Of a stretch of DNA of 64,000 nucleotides, positions 1 to 12,700 are shown in pieces. Below the pieces are notes generated by a model. It saw only the letters and a program-made list of their open reading frames with translations. It was not told the DNA's origin and made no database searches. Each line of letters opens with the position of its first letter. Position 1 is the first letter of the stretch. The position numbers were made by a program, and so were the translations under genes. The stretch is from Lepisosteus oculatus (Eukaryota; Chordata; Actinopteri; Semionotiformes; Lepisosteidae), in assembly GCF_040954835.1 (NCBI RefSeq), contig NC_090709.1, positions 39,056,776 through 39,120,775 on the forward strand, read 5' to 3'.

Positions 1-1147
1 CACGGTACTGGTTGTTAATTTTAATTTCTAGTCACTAAACTGGACAGAGCTTTTCCGTGTTAGTTATATTCTATATTCACAGTACTGGTGGTTAATTTTA
101 ATTTCTAGTTACTAAACCGGACAGAGCTTTTCCGTATTAATTATGTTCTATATTCACGGTACTGGTTTTTAATATTACTGTCTAATCGGTAAACCAGACG
201 GTGTTATTCCTGAATATTTATGTGATATATTCGCCGCACTGGTTGTTAAATTTTAATTTCTTGTAGCTAAACCAGACAGTATTTGTCTTTTAATAGTTGT
301 TATATTCACTGTGCTGGGTGTTAATTATACTGTCTAGTCACTGAACCAGACGGGTTTTCCTGAATAATTGTTCACAGTCCATATTATTAATTATACAGAC
401 TAGTCACTAAACCGGACAGTTTTTCCTTATTAATTATGTTCTATATTCCCCGTGCTGGGTGTTGATTGGACTGTAGTCACAGAACCAGACGGTGTTTTCC
501 ATGAATACTCGTGTTATATCTTCACTCTACTGTTTATTAATTGTTTTGTAGCCATTAAACCAGGCTGTGATCTTCTTGAGTTATTGTCGTATATATTCAC
601 CATCCTGGTTGTTAATTATTCTCATTAGTCTCTAAACCCGACGGAGTTTTTCCTGAATAAGTGTTCATTATTCACGGTACTGGTTGTTAATTTTAATTTC
701 TAGTCACTAAACCGGACAGAGCTTTTCCGTATTAATTATATTCTATATTCACGGTACTGGCTCTGAATATCACTGTTTAGCCACAGAGGTATCCAGTGTT
801 TTTCACGAGTCATATTCACTGTGCTGTGTTAATGTTAATTTCTAGTCACTACAGCAGGCAGGGGTTTTCCTGAAATATTCTGGTATATATTCACCATGGT
901 TGTTGATTGTCTAATTAGTGAGCTGGACGGTGTTGTTCCTGACTGTTCTGTGTTCCCTGGACTGGTGGGTGTTTTTCATTTCTAGTCACGAAGCCGGACA
1001 GTTTGTCCTCATGAACTGTCTTGTACGTCCTCTGTTCTGTCCAGTCACTGAAACGCTGGTGTTCTTCATGAACACGTATGGTATTTATTCACTGTACTGG
1101 TTAAGTTTCATTGTTGGTCACTAAACTAGACACAGTTTTTCCATTAT

Positions 1148-1280
1148 TCTCATGGTGAATAGAGCCCAGTGCCTGGACACCCAGGGTGTGAGGAGGAGGA
1201 GGTGAGGAAGAGAGCCTGTGGACAACACGCCTGTGTTTCTCCAGCACAGCAGCTCTGGGCCGGAGCAGTTGGGACTCGAT
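1148..1280. repeat. Dispersed segment, copy 1 (second copy at about 2048-2215)
   Basis: A block starting with GAATAGAGCCCAGTGCCTGG and containing GAGGAGGAGGTGAGGAAGAG and CTCCAGCACAGCAGCTCTGG is present here and again at about 2048-2215, where it has an internal extra GGAGGAGGAG tract. It is GC-rich compared with the surrounding satellite and looks inserted. Its family is not recognised. Confidence 0.7.
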
Positions 1281-1605
1281 GGGTTTTCCTGAGTACTGAC
1301 AGGTCTGTGATATAGTCCCTGTCCTGACTGCTGATTGTACTGGAGTCACTAAACTAGATGGGTTTTCCTGAGTACTGACAGGTCTGTGATATAGTCCCTG
1401 TCCTGACTGCTGATTGTACTGGAGTCACTAAACTAGATGGGTTTTCCTGAGTACTGACAGGTCTGTGATATAGTCCCTGTCCTGACTGCTGATTGTACTG
1501 TAGTCACTAAACTAGATGGGTTTTCCTGAGTACTGACAGGTCTGTGATATAGTCCTTGTCCTGACTGCTGATTGTACTGGAGTCACTAAACTAGATGGGT
1601 TTTTG
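1279..1605. repeat. Recent local amplification of the 80-bp satellite unit
   Basis: Four nearly identical copies with an ~80-bp period (starting GGGTTTTCCTGAGTACTGAC at about 1280, 1360, 1440 and 1518). Their near identity contrasts with the decayed surrounding satellite, so this block expanded much later than the rest. Confidence 0.85.
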
Positions 1606-2047
1606 TGAATTCTGTTGTGTATTCACTGTGCTGGTTGTTAATTTTAATTTCTAATTACTAATCCAGAAAGTTTGTCCATATTAATTACCTGGTATATTCA
1701 CTGCACTGTTTAATTGTGCTTTCTAGTCCCTCAACCAGATGTTTTTCATAAATACTCAAGTTCTGTATTCACCCTACTGGGTGTTAATTTTAAGTCACTA
1801 AACCGGATGGAGTTTTTCCTTATTAATTATGTTCTGCTGGTTGTAACCCTGCTGGTTGTAAATTGCACTGTCCAGTCACTGAAGCAGGTAGTTTTTTTAT
1901 GAAAACTGTTATATATTCCCTGTACTGGTCATTCATTCTACAGCTGTCACTAAACCAGCCAGTGTCTGCAGTGGGTGTCCACTGGGATGGTTATTTTCAT
2001 TTATGAGTTATTTTTTCTTGACACTGGTCAGTCACAGATGATTATAA

Positions 2048-2690
2048 TGATGAATAGAGCCCAGTGCCTGGACACCCGGGGGTGTCAGGAGGAGGAGGAG
2101 CCCGGGGGTGTGAGGAGGAGGAGGTGAGGAAGAGAGCCTGTGGACAACACGCCTGTGTTTCTCCAGCACAGCAGCTCTGGGCCGGAGCAGTCGGGACTCG
2201 GTGGAGCACAGGCTGCCTTCAGGCCTGTTTATTCCCACCAGACGCAGGGAGGGACTGGGAGTGGGGTAACACTGTCCCCCGCTGGAGAGGGCGCCCCCAC
2301 ACCTGCAGGTAGAGGACAAGGGGGTCTGCTTGACTGGTCCTGAAGGGCAGGTGAGGCTCCCTCGCAGGCGACGCTGGTCTTCCACGATCCCACTGGGAGC
2401 AGACCGGACCGATCCGGATCCGCGCTCTCTGAGGGGGTGGAGCAGGAGTCGTCTCTGGGAGACGGCCAGGATGTTCCTCCTCCTCCTCCTGCCTGCTGGA
2501 GCCTGTGAGGATGACGATGGTGATGAAGAGCTGCTGGTGCCCCTGGTCCAGGTGGAGATCTGGAGCCCCAAGAGGACTCCTGCTTTGTCTCTCAAAAGCG
2601 TGAGCAACATCACAGCGGGCTGGATGAGGAGTTCAGATGCAGGTTGGATGCTCTCTGCTGTATTAACTCCCAGATTTTCCATGATGTCCA
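2048..2690. repeat. GC-rich dispersed segment, second copy with extension
   Basis: The first ~165 bp repeat the 1148-1280 segment. The part at about 2474-2690 recurs at 4033-4245 with over 95% identity by eye. A plus-strand frame across it reads an acidic run (CEDDDGDEELLVPL), but the same sequence occurs twice inside repeats and I see no splice context that proves coding. It may be a duplicated fragment of a lost exon. Confidence 0.6.
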
Positions 2691-5600
2691 GAGGCTGACA
2701 GTGGGAAGACAGGTGTGGATTAGTTGGGATGTAGGTTGAATGATCTCTCCTGTATTCTTTTCCCCAGTTTTCCAGGATGTCCAGAGGCTGACAGTGGGAA
2801 GACAGGTATGGATTAGTTGGGATGTGGGTTGTATGATCTCTCCTGTATTCTTTTCCTCAGTTTTCCCGAGGCTGACAGTGGGAAGACAGGTGTGGATTAG
2901 TTGGGATCCATGTTGGATGATCTCTCCTGTATTATTATTATTATGATTATTATTATTTTCTCTGTACTGGTTTTTAATTTGACTGCTTTGTCACTAAACC
3001 AGATGGAGTTCTTCCTTATTAGTTATATTATATTTTCACCGTTGTTAATTGTAGTTTCTGGTCACTAAATCGGACAGATTTTCCTGAATAATAATGTATT
3101 AATTATTCTCCCTTTTTGTTAATTTCCAATCGCAATCCAGACAGTTTTCCATTATTATGCTCTCTATTCACTGTACTGGCTGTTAAATTTTCTGTCTAGT
3201 CACTGAACCAGACCGTGTTTTTCATGATGACTTAGGTTGCATATTCACTTTACTGGTTATTAGGTTGTTAACTTTAATTTCTAGTCACTAAACTGGACAG
3301 TTTCTCCTTATTAATTATCTTCTATATTCTCTGTACTGTGCTGGTTAATAATTGTACTTTCTAGTCATTATACCAAACAGTCTTTTTCCTTATTAATAAT
3401 CTTATATTCACTCTACTGGTTGTTAATTTTACTTTGGAGTCACTAAATCATTAAGCTTTTCCTCATTAATTATCCTACAGTATGTATTCACCATAGTGGT
3501 TGGTAATTGTACAGTCTCATCACTAAACCAGATGGTGTAATGATAATGTGTGTTATATATGCACTGGACTGGTTATTAATTTTACTTTCCAGTGAAGCAG
3601 ATGGTGTTTTTCCTGAATAATTATTACACAATCACCATACTCTTTCTTAACTGTACTGCCTTGTCCCTAAACCAGATGACGTCTTTCCTGAATCAGTTCA
3701 CCCTTTCTGGTTGTCAGCTGTGTGGTCTCGTCCCTGAACCAGACAGTTCCTGTCCACAGTGATGACTGTATATATTCACTGTGCTGGTTCCTGGTTTACT
3801 GGTATAGTCACTCACCCAGACACAGGTTTTCCAGAATAACTGTGATATCTGCCACACTGGTTGGTAATTGTCCAACTAGGGTCCCTAAACCAGACAAACC
3901 AGCAGTGCTTTTCCTGAATAATTGTTTATATCCCATACTGGTGGGTAATTGTGGTTTTTAGTCAGTGAAACCAGATGGTCTTATTCCTGAATTAGGGAAA
4001 CAGGAAGTCCCTAAAGTAGACACATGCCACCCCCTCCTCCTCCTGCCTGCTGGAGCCTGTGAGGATGACGATGGTGATGAAGAGCTGCTGGTGCCCCTGG
4101 TCCAGGTGGAGATCTGGAGCCCCAAGAGGACTCCTCCTGCTTTGTCTCTCAAAAGTGTGAGCAACATCACAGCGGGCTGGATGAGGAGTTCAGATGCAGG
4201 TTGGATGCTCTCTGCTGTATTAACTCCCACATTTTCCAGGATGTCCAGAGGCTGACAGTGGGAAGACGGGTGTGGATTAGTTGGGATGTGGATTGAATGA
4301 TCTCTCCTGTATTCTTTTCCCCAGTTTTCCAGGATGTCCACAGGCTGACAGCCTCTAGGATGACAGGTATGGATATACAGATTGGATTTTCTCTCCTGCA
4401 TTCCGTAACCTAATTTTCCAGGATGTGCAGTGGGAAGGCAGGTATGGATGCCAATATGCATGATCTCTCCTGTCATCTTTTCCCCAGTTTTCCAGGATGT
4501 CCAGAGGCTGACAGAGGGAAGATGGGAGTGGATGGGGAGTTGTGATGGAGGTTAGATGCTCTCTCCAGTCTCTCGTTTCCCTAGTTTTCCTGATTGTCCA
4601 GAGGCTGACAGTGGGAAGAGAGGTGTGGAGTTGGGATCTAATTTAGACTCATTTATTCTTTTCCCTGATTTTCCTGGCTGTCCAGATGTTGACAGTGGAA
4701 AGACTGGTATGTATGATGATTGGACTCTCTCCTGTGTTGTTTTCCAGGATGTCCAGAGGCTGACAGAGGGAAGATGGGAGTGGATGGGGAGTTGTGATGG
4801 AGGTTAGATGCTCTCTCCAGTCTCTCGTTTCCCTAGTTTTCCTGATTGTCCAGAGGCTGACAGTGGGAAGACAGGTATGGATTAGTTGGGATGTGGGTTG
4901 TAAGATCTCTCCTGTATTCTTTTCCCCAGTTTTCCAGGATGTCCAGAGGCTGACAGTGGGAAGATGGGAGTGGATGCTCTCTCCAGTCTCTCGTTTCCCT
5001 AGTTTTCCAGGATGTCCGGAGGCTGACAGTGGGAAGACAGGTATGGATTAGTTGGGATGCATGTTGGATGATCTTTCCTGTATTATTTTCCAGGATGTCC
5101 GGAGGCTGACAGTGGGAAGATGGGAGTGGATGGGGAGTTGTGATGGAGGTTAGATGCTCTCTCCAGTCTCTTGTTTTCCTAATTGTCCAGAGGCTGACAG
5201 TGGGAAGACAGGTGTGGAGTTGGGATCGAATTTAGACTCATTTATTCTTTTCCCTGATTTTCCTGGCTGTCCAGATGTTGACAGTGGAAAGACAGGTAAG
5301 TATGCTGATTGGACTCTCTCCTGTGTTTTCCAGGGTGTCCACAGGCCGACAGCCTCTAGGATGACAGGTATGGATATACAGATTGGATGGTCTCTCCTGC
5401 ATTCCATAACCTAATTTTCCAGGATGTGCAGTGGGAAGGCAGGTATGGATGCCATTTGCATGTTCTCTCCTGTTTTCCAGGACGTCCAGAGGCTGACAGT
5501 GGGGAGACAGGTGTGGATTAGTTGGGATGTGGGTTGTAAGATCTCTCCTGTCATCTTTTCCCCAGTTTTCCAGGATGACCGGAGGCTGACAGTGGGAAGA

Positions 5601-6660
5601 TGGGAGTGGATGCTCTCTCCAGTCTCTCGTTTCCCCAGTTTTCCAGGATGTCGAGAGGCTGACAGTGGGAAGACAGGTGTGGATTAGTTGGGATGTAGGT
5701 TGAATGATCTTTCCTGTATTCTTTTCCCCAGTTTTCCAGGATGTCCAGAGGCTGACAGTGGGAAGACAGGTGTGGACAGGGAGTTGGGAGGGAGGTGAGG
5801 AGCTCTCTGCTGTCTGTATTTCTTCCTCTGTGGCGTCTCTCTGCTCGGCTCTTTCTCTCAGTCCAGCTGCATGTGGTCTGTGAAACAGCAGCTTCGCAGT
5901 GCTGAGCTGGGATTAGGACCGGTGGGTTGCAGAGTTCAGGGTTCGATTCCAGAGGGGGACACAGCTCTTGTATCCCAGAGACAGGTACTTCAGTTACTGT
6001 TCTGATATCATGTTTTATTATAGAGGTGTATTGTGGACAGTGTAGTGTTGATCTCTCCTGTATTCTTTTCCCTAATTTTCCAGGACGTCCAGAGGCTGAC
6101 AGTGGGAAGACAGGTATGGATTAGTTGGGATGTGGGTTGTATGATCTCTCCCGTCATCTTTTCCCCAGTTTTCCAGGATGTCCAGAGACTGACAGTGGGA
6201 ATACAGGTATGGATAAGTTGGGATGCATGTTGGATGATCTTTCCTGTATTATTTTCCAGGATGTCCAGAGGCTGACAGTGGGAAGATGGGAGTGGATGGG
6301 GAGTTGTGATGGAGGTTAGATGCTCTCTCCAGTCTCTTGTTTCCCTAGTTTTCCTAATTGTCCAGAGGCTGACAGTAGGAAGATGGGAGTGGATGCTCTC
6401 TCCAGTCTCTCGTTTCCCTAGTTTTCCAGGATGTCCGGAGGCTGACAGTGGGAAGACAGGTATGGATTAGTTGGGATGTAGGTTGAATGATCTCTCCTGT
6501 ATTCTTTTCCCTAATTTTCCAGGATGTCCAGAGGTTGACAGTGGGAAGACGGGTATGGATTAGTTGGGATGTGGGTTGTATGATCTCTCCTGTATTCTTT
6601 GCCCCAGTTTTCCAGGATGTCCAGAGGCTGACAGTGGGAAGACAGGTGTGGACAGGGAGT
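2690..6660 (+). repeat. Minisatellite whose unit resembles a 30-nt exon with both splice sites
   Basis: About 20 or more imperfect copies of a ~95-bp unit. In plus-strand order each carries a pyrimidine tract ending TCTTTTCCCCAG, then TTTTCCAG, then 30 nt reading DVQRLTVGRQ (or a variant), then GTATGG or GTGTGG as a donor-like end. Several copies have lost the donor (AGATGGGAGTGG). The 30-nt segment is a multiple of three. A second copy of the dispersed acidic segment lies inside at 4033-4245. The same family, inverted, forms the outer end of the right palindrome arm (21700-22445). I infer that it was seeded from a real exon, but no parent gene is visible. Confidence 0.6.
5860..6045 (+). mobile_element. 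tRNA-like SINE-type fragment, copy 1
   Basis: Contains a pol III B-box match GGTTCGATTCC about 50 bp after GCAGTGCTGAGCTGGGATTAG. A non-tRNA body follows (CAGAGACAGGTACTTCAG). A near-identical copy lies at 6750-6945 and an inverted one at 21460-21640. The shape fits a tRNA-derived SINE, but the family is not recognised and no target-site duplication was found. Confidence 0.45.
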
Positions 6661-6749
6661 TGGGAGGGAGGTGAGGAGCTCTCTGCTGTCTGTATTTCTT
6701 CCTCTGTGGCGTCTCTCTGCTCGTCTCTTTCTCTCAGTCCAGCTGCATG

Positions 6750-6945
6750 TGGTCTGTGAAACAGCAGCTTCGCAGTGCTGAGCTGGGATTAGGACCGGTG
6801 GGTTGCAGAGTTCAGGGTTCGATTCCAGAGGGGGACACAGCTATTATATCCCAGAGACAGGTACTTCAGTTACTGTTCTGATATCATGTTTTATTATAGA
6901 GGTGTATTGTGGACAGTGTAGTGTTGACAATAGTGTGCTGACGTC
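6750..6945 (+). mobile_element. tRNA-like SINE-type fragment, copy 2
   Basis: Near-identical repeat of the 5860-6045 segment, with the same GGTTCGATTCC box. The ~890-bp spacing and matching flanks (GACAGGGAGTTGGGAGGGAG before both) show that the two arose by tandem duplication of a larger block, not by independent insertions. Confidence 0.5.
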
Positions 6946-6999
6946 TCATGAAGGCTGTACCTTAACACTGGCACTCGGTGACACACTGTGTGCTAAATG

Positions 7000-9900
7000 C
7001 TCACCTGTACTGTGCTTTAGTACTTGAACCTGTGTACAGTTGTAATACTCAGACCAGTGAGCTGAACTCATGCCTGTACTGAGCTTTAATACTCAACAAC
7101 ACACCTGTGTGCTGAACTAAAACCTTTATTCTGCTTCAGTACTCAACCCTGTGTGCTCAGCTCTCACCTGTACTGTAGTTTAATACTCAGACACACTTGT
7201 GTACTGCGCTTTAATAATCAGTGTGCTGAATTATCACCTGTATTGAGCTGCAATGATGACACTGACACACCTGTGTGAAGAACTCTAATATGGACAGTTG
7301 TAACACTCAGACCTGTGTATTGAACTCTGTACGCTGTACTATAATACTCCAAGACACACCTGTGTGCTGTACTCTCAACTGTACTGAGTTTTAATACTCA
7401 ATGACAAGCCAGTATTCTGAACCCTTGTAGTGTACTGTAATACTCACAGCTGGACTGAACTCACCTGTAGTGAACTTGAATTCTCACACCTGTGTACTGA
7501 ACTCTCTCCTACACTGAGCTTTAATACTCTGACACACCTGTGTGCTGAACTGTATTGTTTTAGTATTTGAACCTGAGTGCTGAACTGTTGCCTGTGGTGT
7601 TGTAGTACTCAAACTTGTGTACTGTACTCTCGGCTGTTTTGAGCTTTAATACTTTTTGACACACCTGTGTGACGAACCCTAATATGTACAGTTGTGACAA
7701 TCAAAACTGTGCTGAACTCTGTACACTGTACTATAATACTCCATGACACATCTGTGTGCCGAATTCTCCACTTTAATGAACGACTGAGATTTAATACTCA
7801 GACACACCAGTATTTTGAACCCTGACCTGTAGTGTATTTTAATATTCAGACCTGTGTACTGAACTCTGCTGTACTGAACTTTACTACTCAATGACAAACC
7901 AGTACTATGTGCCGTTCCCTGTCCTGTGATTTAACACTCAAATCTGTGTACTAAACTCTCCTGTGCTGAATGTTAATACCCAGTGTCACACCAGTGTGTT
8001 GAGCTCTCACCTGTAATCCAGCCCAATTCTAAATCCTGTGATAAACCTGTGTAAAACTGTGCGCTGAACTCTCTCAACTTGCTTAGACCAGTTATTAAAT
8101 CTCGCTAACAAAAACTGACAGTATCGGGAAAATTGTACAAATTTCATATTAAATGCACCTTTGTAAACGTGCTGTATGTTGGCCACATCCTTCCTGCTCC
8201 CTAGCTGCTGTACACACACATGAAATGGGCTCTCCTACCAGCCTTAATCCTTTCTGGTCTTTTTGAACTGGCATCTGTATTTCAATCGAAGCCTCACTGT
8301 CGCGTGTTTGACTGTTCAGAACAGTTTGACTTTCTGCTGGTCCGCTCCTCTGTTGTGAGAGAGCACTGTCTCCTTCTCCAAGGGATCAGCCAGGAAGGAG
8401 ACGGGTCATAAACACGGGCACTGATGTGGGTCTCCTCCACAAGTCCCATCCAGCAAGCACAGGTTGTGCAGCACATTTCACCCCAGAACTGTTCAACATC
8501 TGTGTGCTGAGCTGACAAGTAAGTAGTGTTTGTGGGTAGAACAGTCTTGAAATCGAGCTGTTGAATTCAGTTCACCTGCACTCGATCAGATCACAAACAC
8601 AGCCTGTGACACAGCATGTCCTCCAGAAATATAAGACCTGCAGGAATGTCTCTTTTATGTGTGATTTTCCATCAAATTTACTGCTTTTTTCCACAATATT
8701 TAAGGAATCTAAAAAATGTTGCTGTATTGGTTTCATGAAAATATTTAACATGAGTATAGTAGCAACATCTCTTGGTCAAGAGCACGTTTACAGTGTAAGA
8801 GGGCTGCTTTCACGTCTCTGATGTTTTGTTGCCTCGTTCTGAACTGCAGACCGTGCTGGTGATATGGTGTTGCTCAGACACAACATTATTTCATCTCTGT
8901 TGTGAAGTGGAGGTTGTACAGGTGGTAGTTTCATTGTCGTGTGAAACACACTCATCAACGATTCAGTATAACCTGGAAATGTAAAAATAGTGTTGAAGTT
9001 CTCCTGTAATACTCTGTCACGTGTGCTGAACTAATCAGCTGTACTGAGCTCTGATTCTGAAAGGTGTACTAAACTCTGACCTCTACTGTAACTTAGACCT
9101 GTGTAATGACCCTCACATGTACTGTTGTAGTACTGAAACCTGTATCCTGAACTCACCTGTACTGAACTTTAATTCTGAAACATGTACCAACTTCTGCTCC
9201 TGTACTGCAGTACTCAGACCTGTGTGTTAATCTTTCCCCTGTATTGTGCTGTAATATTCAAGTCTGTGTTCTGAGCTCTTCCATGTACTATTGTAATCAT
9301 AACTGTACATTGTACTGTACTACTCAGATCTGTTTTCTAACCTCACATGTACTGTTATAATACTGAAATGTGTGTAATGACTCTACCGGTTTCCTGAAGT
9401 CTTGCTTGTACTGCTGTTTCTGTCTTATGTGCTTTACTGAGCTTCAGTTGTTTAAACTTATGTACTGAACTCTGTACCTGTACTGTTGTGATTCTCAGAC
9501 CTGTATAATGACCTTACCTGTATCCTGAAGTCCTGCTTGTACTACTGTAATAGTCTTGTGTACTATACTGAACTCTTCTTGTACTGTTGTAAACCTGAGA
9601 GCTGTGTACTGAACTCACTTGTACTGAGTTTAAATTCTGAAATGTGTACTGAACTCTACTTCTGTGTGGTTGTAGTACTTTGAAGTAAAGACTGAACTCT
9701 GTTCCTGTACTGTTGTAATACTCAGCCCTGGATCCTGAACTCTGTTCCTGTACTGTTGTAATTGTCAAACCTGTATACTGCTTCTGCTTGAATTGTTGAA
9801 ATAGTGAGATCTGTGTACTGAACTCTGCCTCTGTGCTGTAATAAGACTCTGATCTGTCTTGAACTCTTGCCTGTTCTGATCTTTACTGCTGCAGTATTTG

Positions 9901-10720
9901 CTGAAGTCTGCTCCTGTACTTTTGTGATAGACCTGTTGACTAGGCTTTCCATGGTATCTGGCTGTAATATTCAAGTCTGTTGCTGTAGCTCTGGTATGTA
10001 CTACTGTAGTCAGAACTATATCCTAAGCTCATAGCTGTACATTGTACTGTAGTACTCATATCTGTTTCCTGACTTCACCTGTACTGCTGTATTATTGAGA
10101 ACTGGGTCCTGAACTCACTGGTGCTGTTTATTCTGGAACTTGAACTGAACTCTGCTCCTGTCCCATAGTGCTACTCCCCCCAGTGCCCCTAACGTTGCTG
10201 TAGTTGTCAGATGCTTTACTCAACTCTGTGTCTGTATTTTTATAGTACTTTGAATTATAGACTGAACTCTCACCTGTTCTAATCTTCTAGTCTGAACCAT
10301 CTACTGAACTCTGCTCCTGCACTGTTGTAATACTCAGCACTGTGGCCTAAGGGAGCTGTAGTACTGTTGACATATTCAAGTCTGTGTTCTGAGCTTTTCA
10401 ACATACTATTGTTATAACTATATACTTAACTCCACATGCTGGAGTATACTTACCATTCAGGTAAACTTTGTGTACTAAACTCTTTACCTGTGCTGATGCC
10501 TACTCTACTGGTCTCGTCTCGGTGTATCTCACTATACTTCTGTAGTACTCAAGCTTATGGCCTAAGTTCATACCTGTAAAGTAGTATTCAGCCCTGACTG
10601 ACTATTGTAATTCTGGTCATGGTGGGCTGGACTCTGTACCTGTACTGTTGTGATAGTCTGACTGGTGTTGTCCTCTCCTGTACAGTGTTGTAATACTGAA
10701 CACTCCCCCCTTAACTGTCA
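7000..10720. repeat. Decayed minisatellite, left arm (ACTGAACTCT/CTGTACTG motif)
   Basis: Degenerate short tandem units built on CTGTACTGAGCTTTAATACT, CACACCTGTGTACTGAACTC and close variants, roughly every 40-60 bp. The block is interrupted at about 8150-8960 by non-tandem sequence. It is mirrored in the right arm at 17455-21350. No gene is seen; the short frames here are random openings in low-complexity sequence. Confidence 0.7.
8150..8960. other. Non-tandem island in the left arm, nature unknown
   Basis: About 0.8 kb of ordinary-complexity sequence between decayed minisatellite blocks, mirrored at 19390-20170. Conservation between the arms is higher here than in the surrounding repeat (for example CATCAAATTTACTGCTTTTT matches exactly). 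Frames are short and not splice-framed. It could be a transposon remnant or unique sequence carried by the duplication. Confidence 0.4.
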
Positions 10721-10879
10721 CACATACTGTCCAGTGTGCAGCCCTGTGTCCTCATCTCCCACACCTGCTGCAGTAACACTCCAGCCTTTTCCTGCTCTCT
10801 CAGACCTTGACTTGTAGTGTTCAGACCTGTGTTGAACTGTACATCTGTCCTCTGCATTAATCTTGACACACTGAGCTTT

Positions 10880-11400
10880 TATCTGTGTTGTGGCAGCACA
10901 GTGACTGACTGGTGTATCAGATTTATCATAATTTCCCAATTACGGATGGGGTCAGGTCTAAGGACTCTGAACTCAATGTGGGTAAATTCACCCCTGGGGC
11001 TCTCTGTACTCCAGCACGGAGCTGTGCCTGTTATTTGCACAACTCGCAGGGGTCCTGGTGTCATCTTGATCATGAAAAGCAACCTGACTGGAGAACAGCC
11101 GTGTCAAGAGCAGAGCTGGTGGAGCTGTGAATAAAGTCACTATGGGGAGGTGGTGAATATTAACTCAGGGGCTGGTCACACCACATCTCATGATTCTCAG
11201 AGCCAGGGGGACAGTGTTCTCGCCTGTCACTGTACCCAAACCCCCATGCTGCAGCCTCAGACAGAAAGGAAAGGGGCACCCTTATTAAAGTCACAGCTTC
11301 TGTTTGAAATCACTGCACCAAGAGGGGTCTGGCTCAGAGATGGAGGGAGGGGAGAGGCACTTACAGCCTTTAGCCAGCAGAGGGCAGGGTGTCTCTAAGC
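10880..11400. other. Unclassified dispersed-type sequence, left arm
   Basis: Non-tandem sequence mirrored at 17000-17420 with high identity (shared GGGTAAATTCACCCC... start reads GTAAATTCACCCCTGGGGCT). It contains GTGAATAAAGTCAC, a polyadenylation-like AATAAA on the plus strand at about 11130. No coding signal is convincing. It is probably an old interspersed repeat. Confidence 0.35.
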
Positions 11401-11439
11401 ATCTGCCTCTTCCCCCCACCTTGATTCTTTAGCAGAGTG

Positions 11440-11645
11440 ATCCCCTCCAGGCTGCACTACATTTCCCAGCAGGCCATGAGGGAATGGTGGCCAATAGGCT
11501 GCCTCCCCTGGGTTACTGATGCAGCTGTTAATTCTAGGCTGTAGCCATTGGTGGTGGTGGAGGGGAGTCCCCATTACCTGTAAAGCGCTTTGAGTGGAGT
11601 GTCCAGAAAAGCGCTATATAAGTGTAAGCAATTATTATTATTAAT
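11440..11645 (+). mobile_element. SINE/LINE-type 3' tail with (ATT)n end, left arm
   Basis: Contains TGTAAAGCGCTTTGAGTGGA and AAAAGCGCTATATAAGTGTA followed by an ATT-repeat tail. This tail is typical of widespread vertebrate SINE and L2/CR1-type LINE 3' ends. It also starts with CTACATTTCCCAGCAGGCC. It is mirrored in the right arm at 16640-16825, so it was present before the inverted duplication. Exact family uncertain. Confidence 0.6.
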
Positions 11646-12700
11646 TAATTAGAATGAGGGGGGTGGAGTAGAGCTCATGCAGAGGGCTGGGAGAACTGCA
11701 TCACCCACAAGGACCTGCTCCATTCAGTCACCTGACCCCTGGGACAAAGATGATTGGTTAGAAGACATTTGAAAAGCAGGCAGTGACAGAGGGCGTTAGT
11801 GCTGTTGGAGGAGCAGAGATAGAAAAGAGCTCTCGCCTCCAACACAGAAACCGATCTGGGACAGTTTGCTCAGTGGTCCTGTTGTTCAGGTCACTGTAGG
11901 GGAGGGGGGCTGGTGACCCTCTGATGGGATTCACTCTGGGAGAATGAGGGAACAAGTAACAGCTGATCCTCATGACTGCTCTCACCTCCTGGCCAGGGGA
12001 GTCTCTCACACAGAAGCTAAACCCAGTAGTTTTTCATCTTTTTCAGCTCTGAGGGGACGAGGGACCTGTCCTGACCCACTGTGCAGTTCACAGTCCCCAT
12101 CCTCCTCCTACTGTAGCTGAGGCACAGCTGGACAGCTCTCAGGACAGACACTCACAGCCACAAGGTAAGGAAACAGGGCTCTTTATTCACAGTTTGAGAT
12201 GAAGCGTTCCAGAAACCACAAGACAAACCTCTAGTTCTTCTCCCAACTGTAGCTAGACGTGCAGTCGGCTTCCCCAGGCCTCTGTGAAGACAAGTCAGAC
12301 TCCCAGCTCCCAGGCTCAGCAGTCAGACCTCCTCCCCCGACACAGCTCAGCTCTGCAGCTCTTCCCTCCTGCTCTGCTCAGCACAACTGCTCTCTGTCCC
12401 CAGCAGCACCAGACTGAAGGCGTCCCCTCCTGCCTTTTAACTGTCTCCCCACCAATCGTCTTCCACCAATTAGGCAGGTGATTATAGGCTGCAGGTTGTT
12501 CTCCTGGGCCTCGTTGGGGATGATCCCATATAAAAATCAGACTGTTAAACGAGGGCTGGAGCTTGTTTTGGGTCTCAGGATTAGTCTTGCTGGATGTCCT
12601 ACAGGCTCCTCTGTGTTGGGGCTCAGTTATTCCTAAAAAATCAATAAAAATAAAAGTGTAATTATGTGAATATTTGTGCAAATTAAATGAAAACCAAGCA
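11645..12700. other. Unclassified interspersed sequence, left arm
   Basis: Moderately GC-rich non-tandem sequence mirrored at 15600-16640. In the orientation read in the right arm it carries GTGAATAAAGAGCCCTG, a plausible polyadenylation signal, followed by a GT-rich stretch. It could be the 3' end of a retroelement or a fossil solo LTR, but I could not define terminal repeats or a boundary dinucleotide and leave it unclassified. Confidence 0.35.

Larger units (their letters stand above)
1..4020. repeat. Decayed ~80-bp tandem satellite
   Basis: AT-rich sequence in which one loose motif recurs every 75-85 bp: a GGTACTGGTTGTTAATT-like start, then TCTAGTCACTAAACCAGAC, then TTTTCCTGAATAATT. Copies differ strongly from one another, so the array is old. 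It is interrupted by the segments at about 1148-1280, 2048-2690 and 2690-2935. No open frame above about 80 residues and no splice-flanked coding segment is visible. I see no gene here. Confidence 0.75.

Noticed and set aside
2330-2698. Acidic 122-residue plus-strand frame as a gene
   Set aside because: The same segment recurs at 4033-4245 inside repeats and lacks clear splice or start context; kept only as a duplicated segment.
11455-11475. ZNF143-type promoter motif in the left arm
   Set aside because: It lies inside a SINE/LINE-type repeat and is mirrored in the other arm; no CpG island or gene start is nearby.
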